NCBI GenBank assembly: GCA_002104935.1
Contig: MCGT01000026.1
Coordinates: 62,001 to 126,000 of the forward strand
Reading direction: 5' to 3'
Source: Hesseltinella vesiculosa
Lineage: Eukaryota; Mucoromycota; Mucoromycetes; Mucorales; Cunninghamellaceae
Length of the DNA stretch: 64,000 nucleotides
The notes under the pieces are model-generated. The model ran no database searches and was not told the DNA's origin. It was given only the letters and a program-made list of their open reading frames with translations. The translations under genes and the position numbers were made by a program. Below, one piece after another: positions 24,944-35,680 of the stretch. The stretch's first letter is position 1. Each line of letters starts with the position of its first letter.

Positions 24944-25250
24944 TTATTGGTAAAGCTTGAATTCGTCTATCTTATCAGCGGCTTCCTGGAGGACAATCAT
25001 CATGTGGGCGGTGATGTGGCAGTGGACGCTCCAGACACCGGGGTTGTCGGCGTGCAGGCGCACCTTGATCCAGCCGCAGCCTTGGGTGGTTTCGTTGATG
25101 TCGGTGGGATAAACAGTGGACACGTCCTTATGTGGGCCATCATGCTCATATGCGTCCATATCAACTTGCTCTTCTTGAGGAGATTGCATTGGCACATTTC
25201 CCTCTGGCACAGTAAGATCTACCAGTTCACGGTCGCTCTGTCGTCCATAC
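24944..25250 (-). pseudogene. multicopper-oxidase C-terminal fragment fused to a transposon ORF
   Basis: The last ~100 codons of a 284-codon open frame end in GWIKVRLHADNPGVWSVHCH, ITAHMMIVLQ. This is the C-terminal cupredoxin motif of multicopper oxidases (laccase/ferroxidase type), with the His-Cys-His ligands of the trinuclear and type 1 copper sites in HCHITAH. The three other copper-ligand motifs and the first two cupredoxin domains are missing, and the upstream codons belong to a different, transposon-type protein, so an oxidase cannot form. The frame is open across the joint. Confidence 0.7.
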
Positions 25251-27900
25251 TTGTTACCGCCTGTGAAGAAGATATTGACGAGTTCCCCATCAGTTTTCTG
25301 GCGGCCTTTGTGGTTCAGGAATCGAAGAGGTGGCAGATGTTCAGCGTAAAAATCTTTCAGTAGTTGAGCTCGTTCCAGGACAGCCTTCGTATACAGATCC
25401 AACTTTGATAGGTCCATGGTGCAGGGGGAAGGGATCGTGCTTTCCAAGGTGTCGATGCCATGCTGAGACTTGAGGTCACGGATCCGTTGGTTGGTCCTGT
25501 GGAAGCCTGCATTATGGAAATACTCCTTGGAGTAGCGTCGAATTTCCTGCGGAGGTTCAGAGGCCATGGCTCCTTCAACGTCGTAGACCGATGGATCAGA
25601 GCCGTCTACAGCAACAAAAATTTGTCCAACGCCAGGGTCAACGCCCCATACCCGACAATCAGCCAAATCATCCGCATTGATGTCTTCCAGAGAAAGAGGT
25701 TCTTCTTGGTCGATAGGCTTCAGTTTCTTAAATGTCACTGAAACAGAATGACCATCGGACATGGTGAAGTCCTCAAACACACCTCGAGATTTGTTCAAAA
25801 AAAGTGAGTGCTTTGTTTTTTCCCCCCCTCATCTTCTGTGGTTTACTTCTTAAACTTTGAAAGATCAAGGAGGTCAAAGTTTTTGTGCGGAGAGTCCAGT
25901 GGCTCGGAAGCATTTTCGACAGGAGGTCCAACGCTTGGACCGGCAAGGGGTGGCTTGATACCAAAATGATTCAAGAGCGTCCCCATGGTTGATGAATTGA
26001 TGCGGACAAAACGTAGACGAAAGCTTGGGACTGGGAGCAAGGGAAAGAGACGTGACGGAGGACTGTACAGGTAGGTGGCTGGGGCAAATGAACCTTCATT
26101 CAGCTGTCGTTTGGCATTTTCCACAAGGCCTTTGATGATGTCGCGCGATTCTGCATCAAAGGACCGGGGTAGCTTTCTTGCATCAAAAGGGGTAGAACTG
26201 TCGTTGATCACCTTTGCTATTGCCGACACAAGCCTTGTTCGTTTTTGGTGGCCGATTTTTTTCCAATCGGGAACTTCAGAAAGCACATGGCGGACCCAGG
26301 ATAATGAGGCTTCGGTTTGGAGGGCAGGAGGTAACTCGTTGTCGTGGTTGTTCCACGACTCCAACGTTTGGAGCACATTCGCCATGATTGGTAGAAAGAG
26401 ATGGGGCCATCGTGACAGAGTTGCGGTTGTCAGCATCACATTGTTGTTGCTGTTGTTCGTGATAGCGTCGTGCTGATCATCCAAAGCGTCAGGTGCTATG
26501 CTACTGGCATTGTCGGAGTCAGATCCAGCAATGGACTGAAGGTGCAGGTGATCCAGGCCAATCACCGTTGAGATGGATTCCGCCATATCCAACGACATCG
26601 CGTCTTCTGAGTCAATGTCGGCTGACGTCAAAGGATCAAACGCCAGTGACGGCGGAACATTGGACGAGGATGAGGATGAGGCAGCTGGATTGGCGGTGGA
26701 AGGTGTCGCGCGGCATGCTCGTTGGAAAGCTTGGTGTCGTTGCCGCTCCTCAGCCAAAGCTCGGATATCTTGCAATTCGTTCTGGATTTGACGGATGGCC
26801 GGGTCCAATAGGGCGTTACAGTCATTGATCACGTAGTCAAACTTGCTTTGGACCTTGGCTTTCAAATCGGCACTCATGCTTGCTATGTTGGGAAGTTCAG
26901 GTACAAATTTGGGGTCCTGTGCGATGGTATCATAGACATAAAGCGCATATGGTCTAGCGTGACCATGCTTCAGTTCCTACGTAAAAAAAAAAGTAAGACA
27001 AGCGCTTTCTTTTTATTTCTAGTTCCCTCAACTTGACACCAAACTTACAGGTACAAGCCTTCGTAGTTTTGTCGATATGAGCTTGATAAAACAGTCGGGA
27101 ACTCCTTCGACCACAAGGGTTCTCCAATCTTTTGAACATTGGATGGCAGTCGATGCAAGGGCCAAGCCAAATGTAATGGGTCGGCGGCGGGACACAGCGG
27201 ACGACACAGGGGGGCACAGCGGACCACTTCCAGAGGGACCATAGGTAGCACGGAATGCTGCAAAAGCCGTTTCAATGTCTTGTCGGAATTCTTCTGACAT
27301 AGCCTTCTTGTTCGTGATTTGATTCCCCATAAGCAGCTGGAAGACAGACGTGAAGAAAATTTGGGTAAACATGGCTGGTGGAATCACAGGGCTTGGTCGA
27401 TTCAGGATGGTTGTCACATAGTGTCGAATGAACAGGTGTGACATGATTGTAATATCCCGATTGTGTCTTGCAAGTGTAGCCACGGCGTTGACCAAGGCTG
27501 AAGGGGTGCCGAGGTGGGGTCAACGTCATCGGTGGGACGTCGGATCAGCGTATCTAAGCCATGTTTCAGGGTGTATTGGTGGGTGGTGCCGCCAAGCCTT
27601 CGAATGGGTCTTGGCAGCGGCACGTCGTATTTCTGCTGCGTCAAGGTCGCCTTGCTTTTCGAGTTTAAAAGCTTCGTTCAGACAAGTTGTGCATGGACGG
27701 GGAGCACCGTATTTTGGTAAACTTGCTTGGAATGCAGCTCAAGCAGCCTGTTTATCCATTATTTCATCCAGTCCTTGCTTTCTTTTGGATGTGCTTGCTG
27801 AACGGCCAGTTCGCTGCCGCTTGGCACCTTTTTTCAGTAAACATGAGTCATTTTGCTTCTTATGTCTGTGTAGGCCATACCTCTTTCTTCATCTTCTTGT
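25251..27900 (-). pseudogene. decayed Fanzor/TnpB-like transposon protein
   Basis: Minus-strand exons 27049-27495 (HYVTTILNRPSPVIPPAMF, STKLRRLVP), 25847-26976 (ELKHGHARPYALYVYDTIAQ, then a helical region ending FPLLPVPSFRLRFVRINSS) and 25798-25251 (MSDGHSVSVTFKKL, then VWGVDPGVGQIFVAV and YSKEYFHNAGFHR). The DGxSVSV-strand followed by a DPG motif, then SKEYFHNAGF and LVNIFFTGGNKYG, resembles RuvC-I and the following helices of Mucoromycota Fanzor proteins, relatives of the TnpB RNA-guided nuclease. RuvC-II, the zinc finger and RuvC-III are replaced by the multicopper-oxidase tail. Upstream, 27.5-27.9 kb carries further in-family pieces (LPKYGAPRPCTTC, KHGLDTLIRRPTDD) broken by a TGA and a frame change, and the junction at 25.80-25.85 kb does not splice in frame. 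Assigned from recalled family patterns. Confidence 0.55.
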
Positions 27901-28549
27901 TCGATTTCTCTTTCTCTTCTCTCCCTCAGTCCCTTCTGTTTAAATCGATGTACTTCAATTGTCATGTCAAGCAAGATTGAGTGAGAAGAAAAAAAAAAAA
28001 GGAAAACGCGAATCAGCCTGAGAAAAAAAGGCGATTGAAAATGTAGGTGCATACTAAACGACATCAAAAATAAAAACACTGTAGGCCACTGCTAAAAAAG
28101 CAACCCACAATTTGTCGAGAATGAAGTTTCCTTTTTTGGAGAAAGGTGTTGTGGTTAAAATGAATCCGCATCATGTCTGGATTAAACTTCCTACATCTAA
28201 GCAAGAGTGAAGTCATTTCAGCCCTGTGCTGCAATGGCCCCGATCATTCCTATGACACGGTTAGGCTGGTACTTCCACCAGGAAGATCTTGCGCTTTCAT
28301 TTGGGCAACTTCTAGAATGAAGAGGAGCTCTGTCCATCGCTAGCGGCACTACAGCTCAATTTTTTTTCTGGCTGACTTCGGGCAGCTACTTTTTTTTTTA
28401 TCAAAGCAAATGAAAAAATATCCCTTTTATTCCTTAAAAAAATGAGTGATACTCTTTTTTTTTTTTTGTACTGATGCTGGGCGGCTTCACCTTGCAGTTG
28501 GTTGCGCTCTTCACAGAATTGAACGAAGCCACCCCTTCAATGGGGCCTA
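27901..28549. other. intergenic, nothing recognised
   Basis: A/T-rich with poly-A and poly-T runs. No coding frame, RNA gene or recognised repeat. Confidence 0.5.
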
Positions 28550-28789
28550 GTGTAGGTATGAGTGGCCATGGGCAGCATGCTGCAGCTATTCACGCGCTTG
28601 TCGTGCATCAAAGTAAATGGAGGAAAGCTTCATGTGTATATTTTTTCCTTGAGATTACTTACCATTCGTTAGGTTTGATCTCGTAACCGTTGCATTGCAA
28701 TTCATCATAAAAACAAAATTGCGAGAAGAGAGGGGTATCTCCTGTCTCATCCTAAGCATGTCAGTGGTTCAAAAAACAGCGTGACCATC

Positions 28790-29204
28790 AGGAAACAACC
28801 GGTAGATCCCTCTGATCAGCAGGTCATTGACCAAATGTTCCCACTGCTACAGCAGCTCACGACATCAGTGTAGCCGGCATCGGTTGATATGGCCCTGGAC
28901 CGGACCATCCCGGCACGATGTTGTTTGTCGCCACGAAGCAGTCAACATTGGTTGGCACCGGCTCGCTGTGCTGGACAGCGTGCTTGACAGTTGTGCGAGT
29001 GGATATTGAAGACATCGTCATTGACAGGGCCCATCGGAATCAAGGTATTGCTACACGACTGCTGATGGCCTTGCTTGATGCATCCCAGCATCAACTGCAC
29101 GCCAATTCCATCGACCTCACCAGCCGACCTGACCGATTGGCAGCCAATGCACTGTACCAAGATCTTGGATTCGTTCCTCGAGACACCAACGTTTATCGAT
29201 ACAG
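28790..29204 (+). pseudogene. GNAT acetyltransferase pseudogene (copy of the gene at 37.24 kb)
   Basis: Aligned with the intact 153-aa gene. A CAG to TAG change makes a stop at 28871-28873, and a short indel follows in the DRTIPAR region. The C-terminal half, including the acetyl-CoA loop HRNQGIATRLL, is still open. It lacks its own stop and runs on into phospholipase D antisense sequence. Confidence 0.8.
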
Positions 29205-29475
29205 TCAAGGCGCTGTCCATCGGCAGCTTTTCCCTTCGGGATCTTGACTTGTTCTATGCCTAGTTGCGCAGCGAATAAAGGCCGATGTAGTCGTCAGGGT
29301 TGATGCCAGCTTCCCGTAATTTTTCCAACACGGAAATGCCACCACGCGAAATTGACACGTATCGGAAATGCATCACCGTCCTATTTTTTATTTTTTTTCG
29401 TCAAGAAGTTAGTTTTTTATTCCCATCCCACACACTCTCTGTAGCTGGTAATTATCGAGCAGCAGATGCTTCACT
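29205..29475 (-). pseudogene. phospholipase D exon 12/13 fragment
   Basis: Near-identical to 38889-39173, spanning the end of exon 12, its intron and the start of exon 13 of the phospholipase D gene. No HKD motif is included, so it cannot encode an active product. Confidence 0.8.
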
Positions 29476-30444
29476 GGAGGCCGCCAAAAAGAACACCTTG
29501 GCCAACAAGTCACTGCCCAAAAAGACCTCGATCCGACGCCTGGTCTCCATGTTTAGTAAAGAAAAAAATGGAGGTGGATGCATCGGCCAAGCCCAGCTTA
29601 CCCCAGCCTCTTCATCACCATCCTTCACAGCACCAGCCCCAACACCGACCACCACAATACCACCACCCACAATCTCATCACCAACAACCTCGCCACCAGC
29701 AACCCCACCACCAACATAATCACCACCTCCAACACCAGCAACCTCGTTACCCTAAGCAGCTCTCTCCACAATCTCGTTCGCCAGTGTCTCCAGCCCATCC
29801 ACCAGCCTCTTCCTCTATTTCCCCTAACCATGCCATCGCACCCAATGCCGCTAATGCGTCCAACCATTCTATTGGTTCATACCAATCCATTGACACTGTC
29901 GAAAACGAGCCTCACATCGCTACCGTTGTGCCTCTCCACACACGCCACCACCTCCGTCAAACAGCCTCTTCCCCCCTCTAGTCCCATCGGAGCCACCAGC
30001 CCTGCGCCCGCTTCTGTTACTACCCGCGCTCAGCGTCGACGAAGCAAGTCATTGTCCAGTCTGAACCCGCCTCTCCCCTTGCTTACCACCAATATTCATC
30101 ACAACATACCTGCCGCCACATCCCCCTCCCCCAAGGACGCATCCCCTGTCAACCTGTCGGCCATCCTCAGCCACTCCACCTCAGCTCAGGACCTGTCACC
30201 CCGCCCTGACCAGCATACCTCTTCACCTCGTCAGACCCGGCCTATCCCTTCGTTCTATAGCCAACAGGAGCTTCGCCAAGTCCAATCCTCCACCGACCTG
30301 GCTGACTATGCCCGCGTGGCCAATGGCTCCGCCAGCACCGACTCTCTCGGCAAAAAACAAAACTTTATGCAACGTATGGCTTCCCTTGCCACCCGGCGGA
30401 AGAAAACATTCAAAATGAACACTCTCCCTCCCATCTCTGCTTAA
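29476..30444 (+). pseudogene. 3' fragment of the orphan Ser/Pro-rich gene, frameshifted
   Basis: Copy of the last ~980 bp of the gene at 18.97-21.1 kb. The homopolymer after SMF is 11 bases with a G substitution (3 A, G, 7 A) against 10 A in the source, shifting frame by +1. A 5-bp loss near 29935 removes the start of the QSTHATTS codons. The remaining 168 codons to the stop match the source almost perfectly. No start codon or N-terminal domain is present. Confidence 0.8.
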
Positions 30445-30779
30445 TTTTTTTTTTCACGTCATCCTTTCCCTCTCCTATTCCCACAATGCACGCTTTTTTT
30501 TTTTTTTTTTTTCAACAAATAAAGGGAAAACGATATTTATCCTGGTGATAAAAGGTCAATGGATAACGCTCCTACGCATGGCTGACACACCCAAACATCG
30601 AGTTGACGGTTTTTCGTATTTTTGGAAATTACAGAACTTGAAAAAGTCGGGAGGTGAACGAGTTGCCACCGCGGTCGGCCAACGTGGATCCATCCAGCCA
30701 ACGAAAACACAGACAACTCTTTTTTATTTTTTGGTTAGGGGGAAACTATGGTACACGCAGGGTTGAAATGAAATTAATA

Positions 30780-31060
30780 AAAATTAATGGACCTTGCTGG
30801 CGCTCAACCAAGTCTTCAGTTGGTCGATTTGGGAAGTGACAGAGCCGCTGTAGGTGTTGCGGTCTTCGATGCTGGTTTCAAAGCTCCACACACTGGCAAC
30901 GTCATCATCAAATGACGGATGCAGGCTCTTGAGGTCGGCCACCGATAAATCACTCAGGGCTACGTTGCGGTCTTCGGCCATCTTCACTGCTGCACCAGGG
31001 ATGTGATGGGTTTCACGGAATGGCACACCCTTACGCACTAAGTCAGGAAACTGGCAAAAA
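30780..31060 (-). pseudogene. argininosuccinate lyase 3' fragment
   Basis: Matches the last exon of the intact gene ([46 protein letters not shown] region). It lacks the GGTAKSS codons present in the intact gene and has an ISG to IPG difference. It stops after the [12 protein letters not shown] region; the catalytic domains are absent. Confidence 0.8.
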
Positions 31061-31082
31061 AAAAAAAAAACGAATCTGAAAT

Positions 31083-31320
31083 AGCCATGCAAGGTAAAGA
31101 AGAAGAAAAAAACGGTCTACCTGGAATACACATGTTTTATGCATTGTCAATCAGTTATGCCAAAGATAGACTCATCTCAGGCCATCATGCAACATCTGGC
31201 CGGTCCCACCCAGACTGCATCGAACTACTGCGACGACTCGCAGAATTCAAGCAAATCGTACTGATGCTTTGCCTCGCCCAAATGCGTCTTATCATGCGCC
31301 TGAACTGGGCCACCCCACCA
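31083..31320 (+). pseudogene. PHD-gene exon 9/10 relic (copy E)
   Basis: Begins with the exon-9 end and donor of the PHD gene (CATGCAAGGTAAAGAAGAAG, as at 59161) and continues with a degraded exon 10: CIELLRRLAEFKQIV aligns with LKEELRRMNEFKRSV. The frame is then lost. Confidence 0.6.
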
Positions 31321-31732
31321 TGATCAATATTGTTGACTACACCAAGGCCTTTTTTTTGCAGGATACCAAGTCGATCGTGCGGCGCCTGTTTTTTTTTCTC
31401 TTCACCAATAAAAACCGTGTCTTCCTGACAAGGTTGGATTAGCTGGTCTTTACTGTACATATGGAAGCAAGGAATGCCCAGATTTATCATCCACTATTAA
31501 CTGCACTAGGACTATTTTACGTCAGTTCACAGGTTCCAGCGTATAGTTTTGGTGGAGGAGAGGAGGACTCCTGCCGGCACTACACTGTCTTACTTTTTGT
31601 GCCACTTTTACCATATTTCCTTACCAGGTCTAATAAAGTAGCGCTGAGGAGATCGAAAGTCATTTTTTATTTTTGGTCATGGGGGTGGAAAGTAAAATGG
31701 TGGAGTCATCACACCACCGACAAAGTCCTATA

Positions 31733-32450
31733 AATTGTCGCGGACAAAGTCGGCAACACGGTTGCGGGTCTCATCGTCCACAGGGCCTGATCGCTCCAAC
31801 ATGGCTTTGACTTGGCTGATGTAATATTCGATGTTGTCCATGTTGGGTTGTGCGCGACCAGGCACCTACACATTGAGGCCTTGGAAGACCTCTACGACGC
31901 TTCGCTTGAACGAATACAAGCGTCGTAGTTGGTCTTGCAATTGGCTATTGTCTTGATTGAGTTTTTGGACTTGAGCATACAAACGTTGTTTTTCATGATC
32001 TTGTCCATGAGATGGTGAGGCTAGTTTGGATATGTATAAAATGTGAGTATTTTAGGAAGATCGTTTTTCTTCTTTACCTTGAATGGCCTGTTTTACAGCC
32101 CCACCAATCATTTTTTCGAGAGTGCTCAAGTCCACACTAGACAGGAGAAAATTATTATACCTCCAAGGATTGGTAATGGCCTCGACCCTCCCCCCTTCTC
32201 GTCACGCTGAACTTACGATTGTTGGCTGCTTTTTGTGGTATCCCAACGTTCTGCATCGACTTTCATTTCAATTAGGATCTAAAGAAATCACATAAGCAAA
32301 AGTTTTTTTTTTTGGATGAAAAATTGTTACCTGGTTAAGATCCTTTGACTTGCTGCTACCGGTACTTGATGCAGGGTGTTGGTCTGGCTTCATATCCACC
32401 TTCTTTCGCTTTGGGGTTTTCTAAAAAAAATGTTAAGATAAGTCGTGGTG
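31733..32450 (-). pseudogene. relic of the PHD-gene C-terminal segment (copy B)
   Basis: Same exon order as copy A. The first piece is open here (PKRKKVDMKPDQHPASSTGS, SKSKDLNQ) and carries a basic PKRKKV nuclear-localisation-like motif. In the last exon, however, a CAA to TAG-type change (GLNV stop VPGR) truncates it. Copies A and B therefore carry different disabling changes, implying decay after they separated. Confidence 0.7.
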
Positions 32451-32459
32451 CGGTTAAAA

Positions 32460-33134
32460 CGGAACACTTACTTCTCCATCAGATATTGTAAAAATATAAA
32501 TTGAGGTAAGTATTGATAAAAAAAGGACAGAAAGTATTGATAAAAAAAGGACAGAAAGAAAGTTAATGCCGTTTTTTTTTTTTTTTTTTTTTTTCACACT
32601 CCACTTTTCGTCTGTCCAATTCTTCGGCAACGCGTTTTTCCCTCAGCTTGTCTACTTTTTTTCATGATGGGAAACTCCAAGAAGTTCTATTTAGAATCTA
32701 TTGTTATGGAGCTATAGACTGGGCCAAACGCTTTCCTCATCATGAGGGGTGCTGAGAAAGAATAGGTAAAAGCCAGAATAAAAAGGCATTTGCTTGAGCG
32801 AATTTTTAGCCTTGTGAATTCTGGCTTTTGTCTATTCTTTTTGGGGTGCTGATGTAGCGAGGGTGGACCTAATACATCGGACAATCACCGTTTGAGAGGA
32901 ATGGTGGAGGGAAAGACGCCAGAACGCAATCCGTTGGATCCTTCTCTGCATGGAAGCTCTTACCGTATGTATGAAATGTATGCGAAGGCTGTCGATCTCG
33001 GACGAACATGCCAGATTCACCGGTAAAAAAAACGTTCAAAACGGCTCAGGAGCTTACAAACGGAAAGCATTCCCTTATTTCTTTTTTTTTTTTTCGGAGA
33101 GGGGCCTTCTTTTCGCGCTCTCTTCTTTTCCTCA
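32460..33134. other. intergenic between mosaic block and argininosuccinate lyase
   Basis: Contains an imperfect duplicated AAAGTATTGATAAAAAAAGG pair near 32505-32555, a T-run near 32575 and one exon-like open stretch at 32858-33022. Confidence 0.4.
32858..33022 (+). other. isolated exon-like open stretch of unknown origin
   Basis: 165 bp flanked by a TAG acceptor-like end and a CG|GTAAAA donor-like end, open for 55 codons (includes RNPLDPSLHGSSYRMYEMYA). No neighbouring exons found and not recognised. It could be a further captured fragment or chance. Confidence 0.2.
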
Positions 33135-33372
33135 TACGCATGGCTGACATACCTAACATCGAGTTGACCGTTTTTAATTGTTTTTGGGAAATGCGACCGC
33201 TAGAAAAAAGTGGGGAGGCAAACGAGTTGTCACCGCGGTCCACTAACTCAGATCCATCCAGCCAACGCAGACACCGAAAAAAAAAACTGAATGCTATATT
33301 TATACAACTATTTTATTTTTGGTTAGGGGAAAACTATGGTACATGCACGATTGAAATGAAATTAAAAAAAAA

Positions 33373-35011
33373 TTAATGGACCTTGCTGGCGGTCAACCAA
33401 GTCTTCAGTTGGTCGATTTGGGAAGACACAGAGGATTTGGCGGTGCCGCCAGGAGTGTTGCGGTTTTCGATACTGGTTTCAAAGCTCCACACACTGGCAA
33501 CGTCATCATCAAATGACGGATGCAGGCTCTTGAGGTCGGCCACCGATAAATCACTCAGGGCTACGTTGCGGTCTTCGGCCATCTTCACTGCTGCACCAGA
33601 GATGTGATGGGTTTCACGGAATGGCACGCCCTTGCGCACCAAATATTCAGCCAAGTCGGTAGCAAGCATATCTGCACTCAAGCTACCACGCATCTTATCG
33701 GCAAAGATCTAGAGGGGAGAAGAGAGGGGTAAGTGTCATGCTAGTTGAGTAAAGTGTGTCGGTGGCTTACATCCATGGTGCTCAACACTCCAGCAGTGAT
33801 TTGCAATGATCCTGACAATGTATCGGCTGCATCAAACATAGGCTCCTTGTCCTCTTGCAGATCCTTGTTGTATGTGCTGGGAATGCCCTTGTAAGACATC
33901 ATAAAACCGGACATCTAAGAAGATTAAAAAAAGGTGAACCTCTGATCCTTGGCTTTTTTTTGTGATCTTACATCGCCAAAGACACGACCACATTTGCCAC
34001 GCAACAATTCCAAACTGTCGGGGTTTTTCTTTTGGGGCATCAGGCTGGAGCCGGTGCTGTAAGCATCGGCCAACTTGACAAAACCAAATTCACCACTGGA
34101 GTAGATGATCAAGTCTTCGGCTATGCGGGAGATGTGGACCATGGTCAAGCTTGCCCAGAAGAGGAATTCAGCCACAAAGTCCCGGTCACTCACAGCGTAA
34201 AGAGAGTTGTTGATGATGCCACGGAAACCCAATTCCTTGGCCAGGAAGTCGCGGTCAATGTTGAAGGCATGGCCAGCCAATGCACCGGAGCCCAAAGGCA
34301 AAACGTTGAGTCGCTCAATCAATTGCTCCAACCGCTCAGCATCGGCTTGCCACAACCACGCATACGACAACAAAAAGTGAGACCATCGAATGGGTTGAGC
34401 TCGCTACGAAGAAATTTAAACATGTCAGTCTCCATCGACTATGTGATGCCCATGATGAGATGCCGTTTTACCTGCAAGTGAGTATAGCCAGGAATCAGCA
34501 CATCCATTTCCTTTTCAGCTCGGTTGACGGTGATAGAGATCAATTCCTTCAAGTAGGCCAAGATCTTGGAGGCTTCTTCACGCAACCACAGACGCATATC
34601 AGTGGCAACTTGGTCATTTCGGCTACGGCCAGTGTGCAGCTTGCCAGCAACAGGCCCGACCAATTCACCCAAACGGCGCTCGTTGGCAGTGTGGATATCT
34701 TCATCGCCGGCCTTGATTTCAAATGTGTTCTTGCTCCATTCTTCCATCACCTTCTCCAAACCACTCACAAGCTGGTCCTTTTCTTCTTCAGTAATAATGT
34801 TGTTCTTCGCCAGAGCTTTGGCGTAGGCCATGGACCCAATACAGTCAGCAGCATACATACGACGATCAAAATGAATAGAGGCATTGAACGCGTCCATTAA
34901 AGGATCGACAGCACCAGTAAATCGGCCACCTATCATCAACGGTGTTGGTTAGCCATTCACTTTCCTTTCGCTTCCAATGCACTTACCCCACAGCTTTTTA
35001 GGTTGAGACAT
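33373..35011 (-). CDS. ARG4: argininosuccinate lyase
   Basis: Five exons on the minus strand (34987-35011, 34472-34929, 33972-34403, 33771-33914, 33373-33708), 464 aa, the usual family length. It cleaves argininosuccinate to arginine and fumarate, the last step of arginine synthesis. Diagnostic motifs: LWGGRF at the start, [23 protein letters not shown], and the fumarate-lyase signature [13 protein letters not shown]. The catalytic serine lies in that loop. All introns are GT-AG. Its 3' end and downstream flank were copied to 30.58-31.06 kb. This copy is intact and is presumably the functional gene. Confidence 0.97.
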
Positions 35012-35680
35012 TGTTGTTTTAGTATGAAAAAGTAAAGAAGGAAAAAAAAAATGTTTCGAGGGCGTTTTTTTTTTATCCTTTTCTGTTTCAACCCCGCAAC
35101 GATCATGAGTCATTGACTGCAATGACACTTTCTATCAACCAATCAAAAGACGAGGATCTAGATCGGACAAAGCTTTTTTTTTTTGAAGTCAACGACAAAG
35201 AAGTCTTGGTCGTCTTGACTTGGGATATCATTAAGGAATCGTTGGCAGTGCCTTGATTAAGACTTGGGAGGTTTATATCAAACATGTGAGAGTCGATAGG
35301 GCACGGTGGGTTACGGATGGTACTGGCTTGTCTTTCGCACCGGAACACCCGGACCATCTGAACAGAAAAAACAGTTTAGTTCAAAAGGAAAAGCCTTGAT
35401 CCAGCATTCCAGCCTTCTATTCATTTCAGTCCCAAGACGACCCCATCTTTTGGACCCATATCCGCCTTTGGCTTCATTGCTATTCCCATGGAAATAGCAC
35501 GCTTATCGTATATCAGTAATATTGATCAAACGACGCTTGCAATGATAAACAAGAGAAGAGGTCGCGTTGAAGATTTTTTGCATGTAAGGAAAAGAGCGTG
35601 TGGGGGTATTTTTTACATAAGTTCAGGAGGTGAAGGGGAAAGAGCGCGTGGCGTTTTTTTTATATTGGTGGGCCTTAATT
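35012..35680. other. intergenic, upstream of argininosuccinate lyase
   Basis: About 670 bp; the proximal part must be the lyase promoter. Only short ORFs; nothing recognised. Confidence 0.5.

Larger units (their letters stand above)
28550..32460. other. composite block of duplicated gene fragments
   Basis: A contiguous mosaic whose segments each match another part of this window in the same orientation: about 28550-29204 with 37000-37680 (5' part of the damaged lineage-specific gene plus GNAT gene); 29205-29475 with 38889-39173 (phospholipase D exons 12-13 and their intron); 29476-30570 with 20125-21230 (orphan gene 3' end); 30575-31060 with 33135-33645 (argininosuccinate lyase 3' end); 31083-31320 with 59157-59400 (PHD gene exons 9-10, degenerate); 31330-32460 with 21235-22355. 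Most segments are near-identical by eye, with stops and indels in the coding parts. Confidence 0.8.

Noticed and set aside
34032..34900. Plus-strand ORFs of 146-149 codons opposite argininosuccinate lyase
   Set aside because: Antisense shadows of a strongly conserved enzyme; no domain of their own.
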